Notes: generated from the letters alone by a model not told the origin. Positions 37,274 to 49,565 are shown, counted from the first letter of the stretch. The stretch: DNA of 64,000 nucleotides from Pseudoalteromonas gelatinilytica (GCF_001641615.1 NZ_LRRU01000017.1:62001-126000), one strand, 5' to 3'. Numbers and translations: made by a program.

Positions 37274-38380
37274 TTGCTCATTGATAATAAGAATACCGTG
37301 CTAAAACTTTTTAAATTTATTCTTCCCCCGCTTTTCACTGGTTTAGGCATTGCCTTTTTAGTGGTGTTATTTAACCCAAGTCTTCGTAGCACGCTATTAC
37401 CGAGTATGAATCTACCCGCAGCGATGTCTTCTGAGCATATGAGCTTTGCTGATGCGGTACAAAAAGCAGCGCCGTCGGTTGTTACTATTTTTTCAGAAAG
37501 CATTTCGAATCAACCTCGCTATAAACGTCAAAATACCGTTCAAGCCCTTGGTTCGGGCGTGATCATGACTCAAGACGGTTATATTCTGACTAACTACCAT
37601 GTGATCAAAAATGCCGATCTCATTATTGTCACGCTGGCTGATGGTCGTCGTTTTTATGATGTACAAGTGATTGGCTTTGATACCCAAACAGATTTAGCAC
37701 TTTTAAAAATCAGCGCAGAACATTTACCTAAAATTCCTGTTAACGATAGCTTCAAGCCCCGTGTTGGCGATGTTGTATTAGCGATTGGTAACCCACTTAA
37801 TTTAGGTCAAACCATCACCCAAGGTATTATCAGTGCAACAGGGAAGCAAAACTTAATCGACAGCCCTTACAGTAGCCTTTTACAAATGGATGCTGCGATT
37901 AACGTAGGTAACTCAGGGGGGGCGCTTGTCAATTCACGAGGTGACTTAGTAGGTATCACTTCGGCACAATTTAAAACCCATGAGAACCTTGATATTCAAG
38001 GTATCTTCTTTGCAGTGCCTTACTCGATTGCCAAAGATGTGATGGATAAACTAATAAAGCATGGCCGTGTAGTCCGTGGCTATTTAGGCTTTAGTGGCAC
38101 AGGCATTGATAGCACAGGTAAAGATGTTAGCGATAACTTTACGCCTGTTGCAGGTATGCGTATCTCGCAGCTTGATCCATTTGGCCCAGCTTGGAAAGCC
38201 GGTATTAGAGAAACCGACATTGTGATTAAAATTGGCGGTATTGCTGTTGCAAACCCACAACAAGTACTCGAAAAATTAGCGAATACAGAACCAGGTAAAG
38301 AACTCGAATTTGAGATTTACCGCGATGGCAAAATCTTAAAAGTAATGGTGACTGTTGCAGAACTCGAAGACGAGCAGTAG
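37274..38380 (+). CDS. degS: Inner-membrane stress-sensing protease DegS
   Basis: A membrane-anchored HtrA protease that starts the sigma-E response by cutting RseA when unfolded porins bind its PDZ domain. It has one N-terminal helix (FILPPLFTGLGIAFLVVLF), the triad in LTNYHVIK, TDLALLKI and NVGNSGGAL, and a single PDZ domain (about 270-368). The start is uncertain: TTG 37274 gives 368 residues, while the in-frame GTG at 37298 gives MLKLFKF and matches known DegS N-termini better. No ATG is available upstream of the anchor. Confidence 0.93.
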   Translation: MLIDNKNTVLKLFKFILPPLFTGLGIAFLVVLFNPSLRSTLLPSMNLPAAMSSEHMSFADAVQKAAPSVVTIFSESISNQPRYKRQNTVQALGSGVIMTQDGYILTNYHVIKNADLIIVTLADGRRFYDVQVIGFDTQTDLALLKISAEHLPKIPVNDSFKPRVGDVVLAIGNPLNLGQTITQGIISATGKQNLIDSPYSSLLQMDAAINVGNSGGALVNSRGDLVGITSAQFKTHENLDIQGIFFAVPYSIAKDVMDKLIKHGRVVRGYLGFSGTGIDSTGKDVSDNFTPVAGMRISQLDPFGPAWKAGIRETDIVIKIGGIAVANPQQVLEKLANTEPGKELEFEIYRDGKILKVMVTVAELEDEQ

Positions 38381-38401
38381 TTACTTAGGTAATACAGATA
38401 C

Positions 38402-38433
38402 AAAAAAGGCCTAACAAATGTTAGGCCTTTTTT
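38402..38433. terminator. Bidirectional terminator between degS and murA
   Basis: AAAAAAGGCCTAAC pairs with GTTAGGCCTTTTTT around AAAT, between two convergent genes. Confidence 0.93.
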
Positions 38434-38447
38434 ATAAGTCTTAGCGA

Positions 38448-39722
<1,275 letters not shown>

Positions 39723-39980
39723 CTATTGAGGTAAAATGAATTTTTGTTCGCGTTTCCATTCAGTCGGTGTGAACGCTTTAATAGATACTGCGTGAATTGT
39801 ACCGTCTGAGATTGTTGACATTAACGGACCATAAACCAACTGTTGCTTCTTCACGCGAGATAAACCATCAAAACACTCACCAACAGCAATCACTTCGTAG
39901 TGGCTACCATTTGCTTTAACAATCACTTCATCTAGTTTTAATTCGTCGCGTAATAACGTTTCGACTTGGCTTGTTTCCAT
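39723..39980 (-). CDS. ibaG: BolA-family protein IbaG
   Basis: An 85-residue BolA-like protein with [35 protein letters not shown] and the usual [14 protein letters not shown] ending. BolA proteins partner with monothiol glutaredoxins in Fe-S handling; IbaG is linked to acid stress. A GTG at 39989 is in frame, but the ATG at 39980 has the better site and leaves a 5-bp gap to mlaB. Confidence 0.93.
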   Translation of the reverse strand: METSQVETLLRDELKLDEVIVKANGSHYEVIAVGECFDGLSRVKKQQLVYGPLMSTISDGTIHAVSIKAFTPTEWKREQKFILPQ

Positions 39981-39985
39981 AAATC

Positions 39986-40288
39986 TCACTCAAATAGGTT
40001 TGTGACCTGACCCAACTGCATTAAATTTTGCAATTGTTCAGGGCTATTTTGCAGTTCAAGGTGAATACCTTGCTGCTTTAATTCTGCGAAAGAGTGAATT
40101 AACCAAGCTAAGCCCGCTGTGTCAACCCTAGATAGCCCAGAAAGGTCAAAATACCATGTTTTATGTTTAGAATCTGGCTTGACGTTCAGAAGGCGTTCAC
40201 GGCCAATTGAATTTCGAGTCAGTTCACCACTGACCCGAAACTGGTTATCTTCAAGTTGAGTAATGTCGATTTTACTCATCGCCACCAT
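39986..40288 (-). CDS. mlaB: Mla phospholipid transport subunit MlaB (STAS domain)
   Basis: A 100-residue cytoplasmic STAS-domain protein that binds MlaF and supports assembly and activity of the MlaFEDB ABC complex. The STAS core ([31 protein letters not shown]) is clear. It overlaps the mlaC stop. Two ATGs (40288 and 40279) are possible starts. Confidence 0.92.
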   Translation of the reverse strand: MVAMSKIDITQLEDNQFRVSGELTRNSIGRERLLNVKPDSKHKTWYFDLSGLSRVDTAGLAWLIHSFAELKQQGIHLELQNSPEQLQNLMQLGQVTNLFE

Positions 40289-40949
40289 CGCCTCTAAATT
40301 GCACCGGAAGTTGACTCTTTTGCTCTAGTAAGTCACTTACATAATCTAGACCATGCTGACGTAAAATGCCCTGCAATTCACTTTGTTTAGCGTCAAGTAA
40401 GCTAATACCTTCTGCAATCATATCGTACGCACCCCAGTCACCACTGCGGTCTTCTCGTACTTTAAAGTCGATTCTAATATCAGGTTTACCTGCTTCAACT
40501 ATCTTCGTTTTAACCACAACCACATCTTGACCTTTGAAAGGCTGCGCTGGAGCGAACTCGACGCTTTGGTTAGTGTATTGAGTAAATACACCTGCGTAAG
40601 TAGCAATTAAATACTTTTGGAAAACATCAATGAAACGCTGAAGCTCTTTAATCGCTTTCGCTTTTTCATCTTTGTCTTCGATTGCCCGCACCTTTGATAC
40701 ATGATTACCAAGTACACGAAGCGCGGCATATTTGTAATCAATGTACGGCATCAACTCTTCTTCTACGATAACACGTAAATGTTCTTTATCTTTTGCGATA
40801 AGAGGTTGGTCTTTAGTAATGCGCGCAAAGGTGTTATCAGACACTGTGCGGACCATTTTGTACGGGTCTTTCAAATCAACCTTAGGCTCTGCAGCATGTG
40901 CGTTTAGGCTAAACAGCACAGCAATACACAATATAAATTTCTTAAACAT
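40272..40949 (-). CDS. mlaC: Periplasmic phospholipid-binding protein MlaC
   Basis: A 225-residue periplasmic protein that carries phospholipids between the outer-membrane MlaA complex and the inner-membrane MlaFEDB complex. The signal peptide ends at NAHA. The family pattern PYIDYKYAALRVLG and IRIDFKVREDRSGDWGAYDMIAEGISLL is visible. It sits between mlaD and mlaB. Confidence 0.94.
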   Translation of the reverse strand: MFKKFILCIAVLFSLNAHAAEPKVDLKDPYKMVRTVSDNTFARITKDQPLIAKDKEHLRVIVEEELMPYIDYKYAALRVLGNHVSKVRAIEDKDEKAKAIKELQRFIDVFQKYLIATYAGVFTQYTNQSVEFAPAQPFKGQDVVVVKTKIVEAGKPDIRIDFKVREDRSGDWGAYDMIAEGISLLDAKQSELQGILRQHGLDYVSDLLEQKSQLPVQFRGDGGDE

Positions 40950-40951
40950 AA

Positions 40952-41500
40952 TTATTCACCTCCCTGGTTGAATAAGAACTGACCGATTAACTCTTCAAGA
41001 ACAAGTGCTGATTTGGTATCTGTGATGTAGTCACCATCTGCAAGAGCTTTACTCTCTACACCAAATAAATCATCAAGCCCCGCATCATCGGCACTGGCTG
41101 TAACATCTTCACCCATACAACGTTTTTCTGCAGAGTCTGGAGCGATTACAGGGTTAATACCTAAATACTGCTCACCTAAAATACCTGATGTTAAAATTGA
41201 GATTGATGTGGTGTCTGAAAACTTACACAGGTAGTTTGCATCTATCGCCATATTGACCACTGGCACAAACTCTTTCGGGTGAATAAAAATAGATTCAACT
41301 CGACCAACAACCACACCACCTACTTTAATTGGCGCTCGCGCTTTTAAAGAGCCAATGTTTTCAAACTTTGCGTTTAGCTGGTAGGTTTCGCCGCTACCAC
41401 TGATGCCGGCATTCGCAACTTTAAATGCTAATAATGCAAATGCAGCAATACCAAGTGCTACAAAAAAGCCAACTAAAATTTCTAATTTCCGTGAATTCAT
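40952..41500 (-). CDS. mlaD: Mla inner-membrane MCE-domain subunit MlaD
   Basis: A 182-residue protein with one N-terminal helix (LEILVGFFVALGIAAFALLAF) and an MCE domain (about 38-120; LKARAPIKVGGVVVGRVESIF, ILTSGILGEQYLGINP). MlaD forms a hexameric ring that channels phospholipids. It is 13 bp from mlaE. Confidence 0.95.
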   Translation of the reverse strand: MNSRKLEILVGFFVALGIAAFALLAFKVANAGISGSGETYQLNAKFENIGSLKARAPIKVGGVVVGRVESIFIHPKEFVPVVNMAIDANYLCKFSDTTSISILTSGILGEQYLGINPVIAPDSAEKRCMGEDVTASADDAGLDDLFGVESKALADGDYITDTKSALVLEELIGQFLFNQGGE

Positions 41501-41513
41501 CTTTATACCCTAA

Positions 41514-42293
41514 TTAGCTGGTAAACATTACCGCTGTTAAAATAAAGTCAAAACCTAATACTGCCAATGACGAGTGCACAACGGTCTCTGTTGTCGCTTT
41601 ACTGATCCCTTCCGAAGTTGGAACACAGTCGTAGCCTTTATAAAGTGCAATCCACGTCACGATCATGGCGAATACAAAACTCTTAATCATGCCGTTCACG
41701 ATATCTTGTTGAAACGACACCTGCGCTTGCATGATTGACCAGAAGCTTCCTGAGTCAACACCAAGCCAATCAACACCCACTAAATGAGCGCCAATAATAG
41801 CAACTGCAGAAAATATTAATGCAAGCAATGGCATACTGATAAAACCAGCCCAAAAACGCGGTGCAATAATGCGTTTAAGTGGATCAATCGCCATCATTTC
41901 TAAACTTGATAATTGCTCAGTCGCTTTCATTAAGCCGATTTCAGCGGTAAGTGCACTGCCCGCGCGGCCTGCAAACAGTAATGCGGTTACTACAGGGCCT
42001 AACTCACGTAACAAGCTCAATGCCACTAAGGGACCTAAGCTGTCTTCTGCACCATAACCGACCAGCACGGTATAACCTTGCAAGGCAAGCACCATCCCGA
42101 TAAACAGACCTGATACCATAATGATTAAAAGAGATTGAGAGCCCACCATATATAATTGGCGAATTAGTAAAGGTGTGCCTTTTTTGAAGTTTGGCATATT
42201 CACTAATGCACCAAACAACATTTGAGTAGACCGACCCAGCGCTGCAAAGCGCCCTAGTGTCTTGTGACCTAACTTCTGAAATAGATCAAGCAT
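41514..42293 (-). CDS. mlaE: Mla ABC permease MlaE
   Basis: A 259-residue permease with about five or six membrane helices and the family motif [34 protein letters not shown]. It forms the membrane part of MlaFEDB. It overlaps mlaF by 8 bp. Confidence 0.95.
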   Translation of the reverse strand: MLDLFQKLGHKTLGRFAALGRSTQMLFGALVNMPNFKKGTPLLIRQLYMVGSQSLLIIMVSGLFIGMVLALQGYTVLVGYGAEDSLGPLVALSLLRELGPVVTALLFAGRAGSALTAEIGLMKATEQLSSLEMMAIDPLKRIIAPRFWAGFISMPLLALIFSAVAIIGAHLVGVDWLGVDSGSFWSIMQAQVSFQQDIVNGMIKSFVFAMIVTWIALYKGYDCVPTSEGISKATTETVVHSSLAVLGFDFILTAVMFTS

Positions 42294-43128
42294 TGTGCAC
42301 TCCTAGTAATTCATCATCGTACGCAGGAGCTGGGAAATGGAATGGTACAGGACCATCCGATAAACCATTTAAGAATTGTTGAACAAGTTCAGATTCATGG
42401 TTTTGCATTTGCTCTGGTGAACCTTCGCCAATCACCCCTTGATCAGCAATGATGATAACGTGATCAGCAATGCTCATCACCTCAGTAACATCATGGGTCA
42501 CGATAAGTGATGATAAACCTAACACTTCATTCAGTGATTTAATCAGCTTAACCAGCACACCCATTGAGATAGGATCTTGGCCCGCAAAAGGTTCATCATA
42601 CATGATAAGTTCTGGATCGAGGGCAATTGAACGTGCCAATGCTGCACGGCGAGCCATACCACCTGAAAGCTCAGATGGCATCAAATCTTGTGCACCACGT
42701 AAACCGACGGCCTGTAATTTCATTAAAACGACAAGACGAATTAAATCTTCGCTAAGTTGAGTATGTTCGCGCAAAGGAAAAGCGATATTGTCAAACACTG
42801 ACATATCGGTAAATAACGCGCCACTTTGAAACAGCATACTCATTTTCGTGCGGGCAGCATAAAGTTCCTTGCGAGTCATGCCAGGAATGCTGTTGCCTTC
42901 AAATAAAATGTCACCAGAATCAGGCTTAAGCTGACCGCCAATTAAGCGCAACATGGTGGTTTTACCAATGCCGCTCGGTCCCATGATAGCGGTAATCTTG
43001 CCTTTCGGAATGTTAAAACTCATATTTTTATATATGATTCTATCGCCCCGTGAAAAGGTTACATCCTTGATTTCTACTATTGATTGCGACAAGTCGCTCT
43101 CCATAACGTTTTTCACTAGTTTTGCCAT
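42286..43128 (-). CDS. mlaF: Mla ABC ATP-binding subunit MlaF
   Basis: A 280-residue ABC ATPase. Walker A is [11 protein letters not shown], the signature LSGGMARR, Walker [13 protein letters not shown] and the H-loop IVTHDVTE. It powers phospholipid transport for MlaFEDB. It is the first gene of the operon and is divergent from yrbG. The N-terminus could also begin at an internal ATG (MESDLSQS), as neither start has a strong ribosome site. Confidence 0.95.
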   Translation of the reverse strand: MAKLVKNVMESDLSQSIVEIKDVTFSRGDRIIYKNMSFNIPKGKITAIMGPSGIGKTTMLRLIGGQLKPDSGDILFEGNSIPGMTRKELYAARTKMSMLFQSGALFTDMSVFDNIAFPLREHTQLSEDLIRLVVLMKLQAVGLRGAQDLMPSELSGGMARRAALARSIALDPELIMYDEPFAGQDPISMGVLVKLIKSLNEVLGLSSLIVTHDVTEVMSIADHVIIIADQGVIGEGSPEQMQNHESELVQQFLNGLSDGPVPFHFPAPAYDDELLGVHNA

Positions 43129-43352
43129 TTTAAGGGTTTTTTAGTCAAGATGGAAAAAACAAATCGTAAAATTTTGTAATATTTCCTTTCAATAAATTCT
43201 AAAGCTAGCTGCAAAGAACTTAACCACCGCTGAAATTTAGTTTCCTCATGACACTGGCTTTATGCTCGCCAGCTCATTCTTTTACTTATACTTTCATGCT
43301 CGCTTTTGTTACTATTTGCAGTCATCTGTATAAGTAATGTTGGCGTATCACA

Positions 43353-44321
43353 ATGGTGACTTCTTTTGTCATTTTAATTATTGGTTTTGCAGCGCTCGTT
43401 TGGAGTGCTGATCGGTTTGTATATGGGGCGGCTGCACTCGCAAAAAATATGGGGATCCCCACCCTAATCATTGGTTTAACCGTTGTTGCTATGGGTTCAT
43501 CAGCCCCTGAAATGATGGTGTCTGCATCTGCGGCACTTGCCAATAAAACAGATACCGCTGTTGGTAATGCGGTTGGTTCTAACATTACTAATATCTTACT
43601 TGTACTTGGCGTCACAGCCTTACTGCGTCCTCTTTCTGTGTCATCAATGACATTAAAACGCGAAATGCCATTAGTGCTGTTAATCTCAGTAGCCGCTTGG
43701 TATGTATTCTCAGACAACTACTTCTCATTCGCTGAGGGCGTCGCTTTAATGCTTGCGTTTGTGGTGTTTATAGCAGGCCTAGTTATTATCTCTCTGCGTG
43801 CCAAAAATCAAGATGACCCCTTTGTTAGCGAAGCATGTGAAGATGTGCCAGACAACGTGAGTACTAAATCTGCCGTGTTTTGGTTAGTCATCGGGATGAT
43901 TTTATTGCCAATCAGTTCACATTTTTTAGTTGAATCAGCCGTTGATATCGCAAAATACTTTGGCTTATCAGACCTAGTCATTGGTTTAACCATTATTGCT
44001 ATTGGTACCAGCTTACCAGAGCTGGCAGCCTGTATTGCAGGGGTATTAAAGAACGAAGACGATTTAGCGCTTGGCAACATCGTTGGCTCAAACATATTTA
44101 ACTTACTCGCCGTATTACCTCTTGCGGGTATTATCAACCCATCAATTATTGACCCTTCTGCGGCAAACCGCGATGCACTTATCATGATTGCAGCAACGAT
44201 TGTATTGATTGCCATGTCATTGAACTTTAAAGGTGCTCGTCGTATCAATAGAGTAGAAGGTGGCTTATTGTTAGTCGCATTTATTGCATATCAGGGCTAT
44301 ATTTTTAGCCAAATAGGATAA
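43353..44321 (+). CDS. yrbG: Calcium/sodium antiporter, YrbG/CaxA family
   Basis: A 322-residue Na+/Ca2+ exchanger-family protein with about ten helices and the two alpha repeats GSSAPEMMVSASAAL...AVGNAVGSNITNILL and GTSLPELAACIAGVL...ALGNIVGSNIFNLLA. It opens the yrbG-kdsD-kdsC-lpt operon, the gene order seen in E. coli, and its stop is 3 bp from kdsD. Confidence 0.94.
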   Translation: MVTSFVILIIGFAALVWSADRFVYGAAALAKNMGIPTLIIGLTVVAMGSSAPEMMVSASAALANKTDTAVGNAVGSNITNILLVLGVTALLRPLSVSSMTLKREMPLVLLISVAAWYVFSDNYFSFAEGVALMLAFVVFIAGLVIISLRAKNQDDPFVSEACEDVPDNVSTKSAVFWLVIGMILLPISSHFLVESAVDIAKYFGLSDLVIGLTIIAIGTSLPELAACIAGVLKNEDDLALGNIVGSNIFNLLAVLPLAGIINPSIIDPSAANRDALIMIAATIVLIAMSLNFKGARRINRVEGGLLLVAFIAYQGYIFSQIG

Positions 44322-44324
44322 TCA

Positions 44325-45296
44325 ATGACACAACAAAGCTTTATCGCGCAAGGCAAGCGCGTACTTGAAATTGAAGCACAAGCCTTACAAGAAATTGAGC
44401 AATACATTAACCAAGATTTCGATAACGCTTGCCAGCTAATGTACCAATGCACTGGTCGTACTATCGTTATAGGTATGGGTAAATCTGGCCATGTTGGTAA
44501 TAAAATTGCGGCGACTCTTGCAAGTACCGGCACACCGGCGTTTTTTGTTCACCCAGGTGAAGCAAGCCACGGTGATTTAGGCATGATCACCCGTGATGAT
44601 GTGGTGATGTGTATTTCAAACTCAGGCGAGACCAGCGAAGTACTTAGCATTATTCCTGTTATTAAGCGCATTGGCGCAAAGATGATTTCATTAACAGGCA
44701 ACCCTGATTCAACTATGGCCAAACTGTCTGATGTACATGTATGCATCAAAGTTAGCCAAGAAGCGTGTCCATTAGGTCTAGCACCAACCGCAAGTACTAC
44801 AGCAACGTTAGTAATGGGTGATGCAATGGCGGTTGCGCTACTTGAAACCCGTGGTTTCACTGCCGACGATTTTGCGCTTTCACACCCTGGTGGTAGCTTA
44901 GGTAAGCGTTTATTACTGACATTAAATGATGTCATGCACGCGGGCGATGCCACGCCGATTGTTAGCGAAACACAAAGCATTAAAGATGCACTCATTGAAA
45001 TGTCTGCCAAAGGCCTTGGTATGACAGCGGTGATTGGTGCGGATGAAAAGTTAGCCGGATTATTCACTGATGGTGACTTACGCCGAATTTTAGAGCAACG
45101 TATTGATATTCATAGTACGGCAATTAGCCAAGTAATGACTCGTTCATGCACAACTGCGCGCCCAGATATGCTTGCAGCAGAGGCTTTAAACATTATGGAA
45201 CGTAAGCGTATCAATGGTTTAATTGTGGTGGATCAAAGCAATACGCCAATTGGTGCCCTTAATATGCAAGACTTATTAAAAGCAGGAGTTCTTTAA
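44325..45296 (+). CDS. kdsD: D-arabinose 5-phosphate isomerase KdsD
   Basis: A 323-residue enzyme that converts ribulose-5-phosphate to arabinose-5-phosphate for Kdo. The SIS domain (VIGMGKSGHVGNKIAATLASTGTPAFFVHPGEASHGDLG) covers about 45-180, and two CBS domains (about 205-323) follow. It is directly upstream of kdsC, the later Kdo-8-phosphate phosphatase. Confidence 0.96.
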   Translation: MTQQSFIAQGKRVLEIEAQALQEIEQYINQDFDNACQLMYQCTGRTIVIGMGKSGHVGNKIAATLASTGTPAFFVHPGEASHGDLGMITRDDVVMCISNSGETSEVLSIIPVIKRIGAKMISLTGNPDSTMAKLSDVHVCIKVSQEACPLGLAPTASTTATLVMGDAMAVALLETRGFTADDFALSHPGGSLGKRLLLTLNDVMHAGDATPIVSETQSIKDALIEMSAKGLGMTAVIGADEKLAGLFTDGDLRRILEQRIDIHSTAISQVMTRSCTTARPDMLAAEALNIMERKRINGLIVVDQSNTPIGALNMQDLLKAGVL

Positions 45297-45299
45297 GCA

Positions 45300-45851
45300 A
45301 TGACATTCGCTGAGCTATACCAGCCACTTAGCCCTGATGTAAGTCAGCGCGCACAAAAAGTAAAATTGCTAATCTGCGATATAGATGGTGTGTTTTCTGA
45401 TGGTCGCATTTATTTAGGCAATGATGGCGAAGAACTGAAAGCGTTCAATACAAAAGATGGCTTTGGCATCAAAGCGCTTATTAATAGTGGTTTTGACGTC
45501 GCGGTGATTACTGGCCGCCATTCACAAATAGTTCAGCAGCGAATGACTAGCCTAACAGTTCAGCACATTTATCAGGGACAAGAAGATAAGCTGATTGCTT
45601 ATCAAGAGTTAAAAGATAAACTGGCGCTGACAGATGAACAAATTGCCTATATTGGTGATGATGGTCCAGACTTACCAGTAATGGAAAAAGTGGGGTTTGC
45701 TGTTGCTGTAAACGATGCACACCCGCTTATTAAAAAGCTGGCTCATTACACCACGTTATTACCAGGTGGCTTTGGAGCCGTGCGTGAATTAACTGATTTA
45801 CTGATGTTAGAAAACGGCAAGCCGTTAACTAGCGATGGAACCAGCGCATGA
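45300..45851 (+). CDS. kdsC: Kdo-8-phosphate phosphatase KdsC
   Basis: A 183-residue HAD-superfamily phosphatase without a cap domain that releases Kdo from Kdo-8-phosphate. Motif I is CDIDGVFSDG; the Lys and acidic motifs appear as ITGRHS and YIGDDGPDLPVM. It overlaps lptC by 4 bp, so translation is coupled. Confidence 0.96.
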   Translation: MTFAELYQPLSPDVSQRAQKVKLLICDIDGVFSDGRIYLGNDGEELKAFNTKDGFGIKALINSGFDVAVITGRHSQIVQQRMTSLTVQHIYQGQEDKLIAYQELKDKLALTDEQIAYIGDDGPDLPVMEKVGFAVAVNDAHPLIKKLAHYTTLLPGGFGAVRELTDLLMLENGKPLTSDGTSA

Positions 45852-46402
45852 ATATAGCCCGTATTTTACTGAGTATTGTTTTTGTTTGTTGCATGGTGTG
45901 GTTATGGTACCCGTACTTTAATCAATCAACAGACGCAATAAGTAGTGAAGACGAGATCATAGCATCGCCTGATTATACAGCCGTTGCCTTAAAGCAAACT
46001 GCGTATGACGAACAAGGCAAAATTAGTCATAAGGTGGCGGCCGCCAAAATGGAGTTGTATCAACAATTAGGGTTTACCTTTTTTGAACAACCAATTTTTA
46101 CGATTTATGGCGACCAGCAGGTATGGCAAGTAAAAGCCAAAGAAGCCACTTTATACGAAAACGATCAGCTGATTTTTGAAGGGGATGTGGTTGCTAAAAA
46201 CTTAACCCACAACGGCATGATCGAAGATATTAAAGCTGAAAACATTAATGTCGACATTGATAAAATGACCATGTTTTCTAAGCAACCTGTGACGCTAACA
46301 GGACCGAATTTAAAGATTACCGGGAAAGGCTTAAAAGCCGATCTAAAAACCGAAATTGTTGAGTTAACTAACCATACACGAACCATATACTATGACCAAT
46401 AA
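45848..46402 (+). CDS. lptC: LPS export protein LptC
   Basis: A 184-residue bitopic protein with one N-terminal helix (ILLSIVFVCCMVWLWYPYF) and a periplasmic OstA/LptC beta-jellyroll (MELYQQLGFTFFEQPIFTIY). It passes LPS from LptBFG to LptA. It overlaps lptA by 11 bp. Confidence 0.94.
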   Translation: MNIARILLSIVFVCCMVWLWYPYFNQSTDAISSEDEIIASPDYTAVALKQTAYDEQGKISHKVAAAKMELYQQLGFTFFEQPIFTIYGDQQVWQVKAKEATLYENDQLIFEGDVVAKNLTHNGMIEDIKAENINVDIDKMTMFSKQPVTLTGPNLKITGKGLKADLKTEIVELTNHTRTIYYDQ

Positions 46403-46913
46403 ACTTAAGAAACTACTCCTGATCCCAAGCTTATTGATCGCGTTTTCAGGCGCGGCTGCTGAGCAAACTGGCGCACAAATTAGCATTAGCTCAGACCGCC
46501 AAGTTGGTAAACTAAAAGATGGCGTTGGCATATTCGAAGGTAACGTAGAGATCGTGCATGGTAATCGTCGTATTACAGCAGAACGTCTTGAAGCACACGG
46601 TGGAGACACCGAAGGCACTGTCGAATTAATTATCGCGACAGGTAATCCTGCTTATTTCGAAGAAAAGCAAGCTGATGGCACCGTAATGAGCGCCAGTGCA
46701 CAAGAAGTACGTTACGATGTTGCGAAACGCTTCTTAACACTCAATGGCGAAGCTGAAGTCACTCAATCGGGCCAAAAAGTAACGGCTAAAAGCATTACCT
46801 ACGATATGGCTCAACAGCTGATCAGCGCCGAAAAAGACGAAAACTCAACAGATCGCGTACACACGATCCTCGTTCCAGTTGAAAACAAAAAAGATAACAA
46901 AGGCCAACCATGA
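46392..46913 (+). CDS. lptA: Periplasmic LPS-bridge protein LptA
   Basis: A 173-residue periplasmic protein with signal peptide ([16 protein letters not shown]) and an OstA jellyroll ([27 protein letters not shown]) that polymerises into the bridge carrying LPS to the outer membrane. It overlaps lptB by 4 bp. Confidence 0.94.
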   Translation: MTNKLKKLLLIPSLLIAFSGAAAEQTGAQISISSDRQVGKLKDGVGIFEGNVEIVHGNRRITAERLEAHGGDTEGTVELIIATGNPAYFEEKQADGTVMSASAQEVRYDVAKRFLTLNGEAEVTQSGQKVTAKSITYDMAQQLISAEKDENSTDRVHTILVPVENKKDNKGQP

Positions 46914-47635
46914 GCACATTAAAAGCAGAGCTTTTAGCTAAGAGCTACAAAGGCCGCCAAGTGGTTAAAAATGTAGGCCTTGAAGTTGAAGCTGGCAGCA
47001 TTGTTGGTTTACTTGGTCCAAATGGCGCAGGTAAAACGACAACCTTCTATATGATTGTAGGCTTAGTACCCAGCGACAAAGGTAAAATCAGCATTGATGA
47101 TAACGACATTACGCTTTTACCAATGCATAGCCGCGCACGTTTAGGTATTGGTTATCTGCCGCAAGAGTCGTCAATTTTTAGAAAGTTGACGGTTTATCAA
47201 AACTTGATGGCAATTTTAGAAACCCGTAAAGATCTAAATAAAACCACCCGCGAAGAAACGCTAAACAGCTTACTCGACGAATTTAGCATTCAACATATCC
47301 GTGACAGCCAAGGTATGGCGCTGTCAGGTGGCGAACGTCGCCGCGTTGAAATTGCTCGCGCATTAGCCGCAAATCCTAAATTTATCCTTTTAGATGAGCC
47401 TTTTGCTGGTGTTGATCCAATTTCAGTGTTAGATATAAAGAAAATTATTGAGCACCTAAAAAACCGCGGTATTGGGGTACTCATTACTGACCATAATGTT
47501 AGAGAAACCCTTGATGTTTGTGAAAAAGCCTACATTGTTTCTCATGGGGAGCTAATTGCATCAGGCACACCTGAGCACGTATTAGCTGACCAAACTGTAC
47601 GTGATGTATATCTAGGCGAGCAATTCAGGCTGTAA
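46910..47635 (+). CDS. lptB: LPS export ABC ATPase LptB
   Basis: A 241-residue ABC ATPase. Walker A is GPNGAGKTT, signature [15 protein letters not shown], Walker [15 protein letters not shown]-loop ITDHNV. It drives LptBFG. The lptF and lptG genes are not in the window, which is usual since they lie elsewhere. Confidence 0.97.
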   Translation: MSTLKAELLAKSYKGRQVVKNVGLEVEAGSIVGLLGPNGAGKTTTFYMIVGLVPSDKGKISIDDNDITLLPMHSRARLGIGYLPQESSIFRKLTVYQNLMAILETRKDLNKTTREETLNSLLDEFSIQHIRDSQGMALSGGERRRVEIARALAANPKFILLDEPFAGVDPISVLDIKKIIEHLKNRGIGVLITDHNVRETLDVCEKAYIVSHGELIASGTPEHVLADQTVRDVYLGEQFRL

Positions 47636-47750
47636 CCATTACGCCACCGACTAGAGCATCTGCTAGACTTATAACAATGACAATAAATCGATAATTTTTT
47701 AACTGTCACAGCACAGTCATCGATAACTTAAAAAGGATTGTTAGGGATAC

Positions 47751-49247
47751 ATGAGGCAATCATTACAGCTGCGCATGGGCCAGCAACTTACAATGACTCC
47801 ACAACTGCAACAAGCGATTCGTTTGTTGCAGCTCAGTACATTGGATCTCCAGCAAGAAATTCAAGAAGCGCTTGATAGTAATCCCCTACTTGAAGTGGAA
47901 GAGGCTGATTACAACGAAGAAAGTATCGGTAAGAATGAGCAAAAAGCTGAATCTGACGATATGCAACTGAGCGCGTCTGCAGAAGAAGCACCTAGCGAAT
48001 ACGAGCAAGAAAGCAGTGACGCCCTCAATAAAGACACCGTAAGTGATGACTTAGCTATGGACGTCACGTGGGACGAGTACATGAGTGCTGCCCCATCAAC
48101 ATCGTCAGGACCGATGCCTGAAGATGAGTCTATTTACCAAGGCGCATCAACTGAAACCCTACAAGAATACCTGATGTGGCAATTACAGCTCACGCCATTT
48201 AGCCCAACTGACGAAGCGATTGCCGTAGCCATAGTAGAAGCCATAGACGACTCAGGTATTTTAACGATCAGCTGTGAAGATATTGTCGAAAGCTTTAATC
48301 AAAATAACGATGAAGAAGAAATCGAACTTGATGAAGTTGAAGCGGTCTTAAAAAGAATACAATTATTCGATCCTGTTGGTATTGGCGCGCGCAGTTTACA
48401 AGAATGCCTTTGCATTCAGCTTCGTCAATTTGACGCTAGCACACCATATTTAGCTGAAACTAAAATGGTTTTATCTGAGCATATCGAATTATTAGCGAGT
48501 CGCGACTATCGCACTTTGATGAAAAAGACTAAGCTTAAAGAAAATGAGCTTAAAGAAGTGATGACGCTTATTCACAGCTTAAATCCTAAGCCTGCGGATA
48601 GCATAGTACGCGAAGAGTCTGAGTACGTTATACCTGATGTATCAGTGAAAAAAGTAAAAGGCCGCTGGGTGGTTGAGTTAAACCCAGATTGTATGCCAAA
48701 GATTAGAGTGAACAGCCAATATGCGGCTATGTCTCGCTCAGTAAAATCGAGTAGCGACAGCCAATTTATTCGCTCTCACTTACAAGAAGCAAAGTGGTTT
48801 ATTAAGAGCTTAGAAAGCCGTAACGATACGTTATTAAAAGTAACAAACTGTATCGTTCAACAACAACAAGCTTTCTTTGAGCACGGCCCAGAAGCGATGA
48901 AGCCGATGGTGCTAAATGATGTTGCTGAAATGGTCGAAATGCATGAATCGACAATTTCACGTGTAACAACGCAAAAATATATGCATACCCCGAGGGGTAT
49001 TTTTGAGTTGAAATATTTCTTCTCAAGCCATGTCAGCACCGAAAATGGTGGTGAGTGTTCTTCTACGGCAATACGCGCTTTAATCAAGAAGTTAGTGGCT
49101 GCAGAAAACTCAGCTAAACCATTGAGTGATAGTAAAATTGCAGATATATTGGCTGAGCAAGGAATTAAAGTAGCTAGACGTACAATTGCAAAATATCGTG
49201 AGTCTCTAGCAATACCTCCGTCTAATCAGCGTAAGAGTTTGATTTAG
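47751..49247 (+). CDS. rpoN: RNA polymerase sigma-54 factor RpoN
   Basis: A 498-residue sigma-54. Region I is Gln-rich ([29 protein letters not shown]), region II is acidic (about 50-125), and region III holds the core-binding part, a helix-turn-helix ([23 protein letters not shown]) and the RpoN box ([12 protein letters not shown]). It directs -24/-12 promoters with enhancer-binding proteins; a matching promoter lies upstream of pspA in this window. Confidence 0.97.
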   Translation: MRQSLQLRMGQQLTMTPQLQQAIRLLQLSTLDLQQEIQEALDSNPLLEVEEADYNEESIGKNEQKAESDDMQLSASAEEAPSEYEQESSDALNKDTVSDDLAMDVTWDEYMSAAPSTSSGPMPEDESIYQGASTETLQEYLMWQLQLTPFSPTDEAIAVAIVEAIDDSGILTISCEDIVESFNQNNDEEEIELDEVEAVLKRIQLFDPVGIGARSLQECLCIQLRQFDASTPYLAETKMVLSEHIELLASRDYRTLMKKTKLKENELKEVMTLIHSLNPKPADSIVREESEYVIPDVSVKKVKGRWVVELNPDCMPKIRVNSQYAAMSRSVKSSSDSQFIRSHLQEAKWFIKSLESRNDTLLKVTNCIVQQQQAFFEHGPEAMKPMVLNDVAEMVEMHESTISRVTTQKYMHTPRGIFELKYFFSSHVSTENGGECSSTAIRALIKKLVAAENSAKPLSDSKIADILAEQGIKVARRTIAKYRESLAIPPSNQRKSLI

Positions 49248-49268
49248 ACGTTTTACATAGAAGGAAAA

Positions 49269-49562
49269 ATGCTTATGCAACTAAATTTAACTGGTCGTCA
49301 TGTAGAAATCACTGATTCATTAAGAGACTATGTAAACACCAAGTTTGCGAAACTAGAAAGGCATTTTGACCATATAAATAATGTTCATGTCATTCTAGAT
49401 GTAGAAAAATTAAGCCAAAAAGCAGAAGCAACTTTACATGTAAACGGGGGCGAATTGTTCGCTTCTACAGAACATCAAGATATGTACGCAGCCATTGACT
49501 CACTGATCGATAAGCTTGATCGCCAAGTCATTAAACACAAAGAGAAATTAGCTCGACATTAA
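49269..49562 (+). CDS. hpf: Ribosome hibernation promoting factor, short form
   Basis: A 97-residue short HPF with LTGRHVEITDSLRDYVNTKFAKLERHFDHI and the C-terminal DMYAAIDSLIDKLDRQVIKHKEK. It binds the 30S decoding region in stationary phase. AAGGA precedes ATG 49269; the second ATG (49275) matches homologue starts, so two residues are uncertain. Confidence 0.94.
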   Translation: MLMQLNLTGRHVEITDSLRDYVNTKFAKLERHFDHINNVHVILDVEKLSQKAEATLHVNGGELFASTEHQDMYAAIDSLIDKLDRQVIKHKEKLARH

Positions 49563-49565
49563 ATT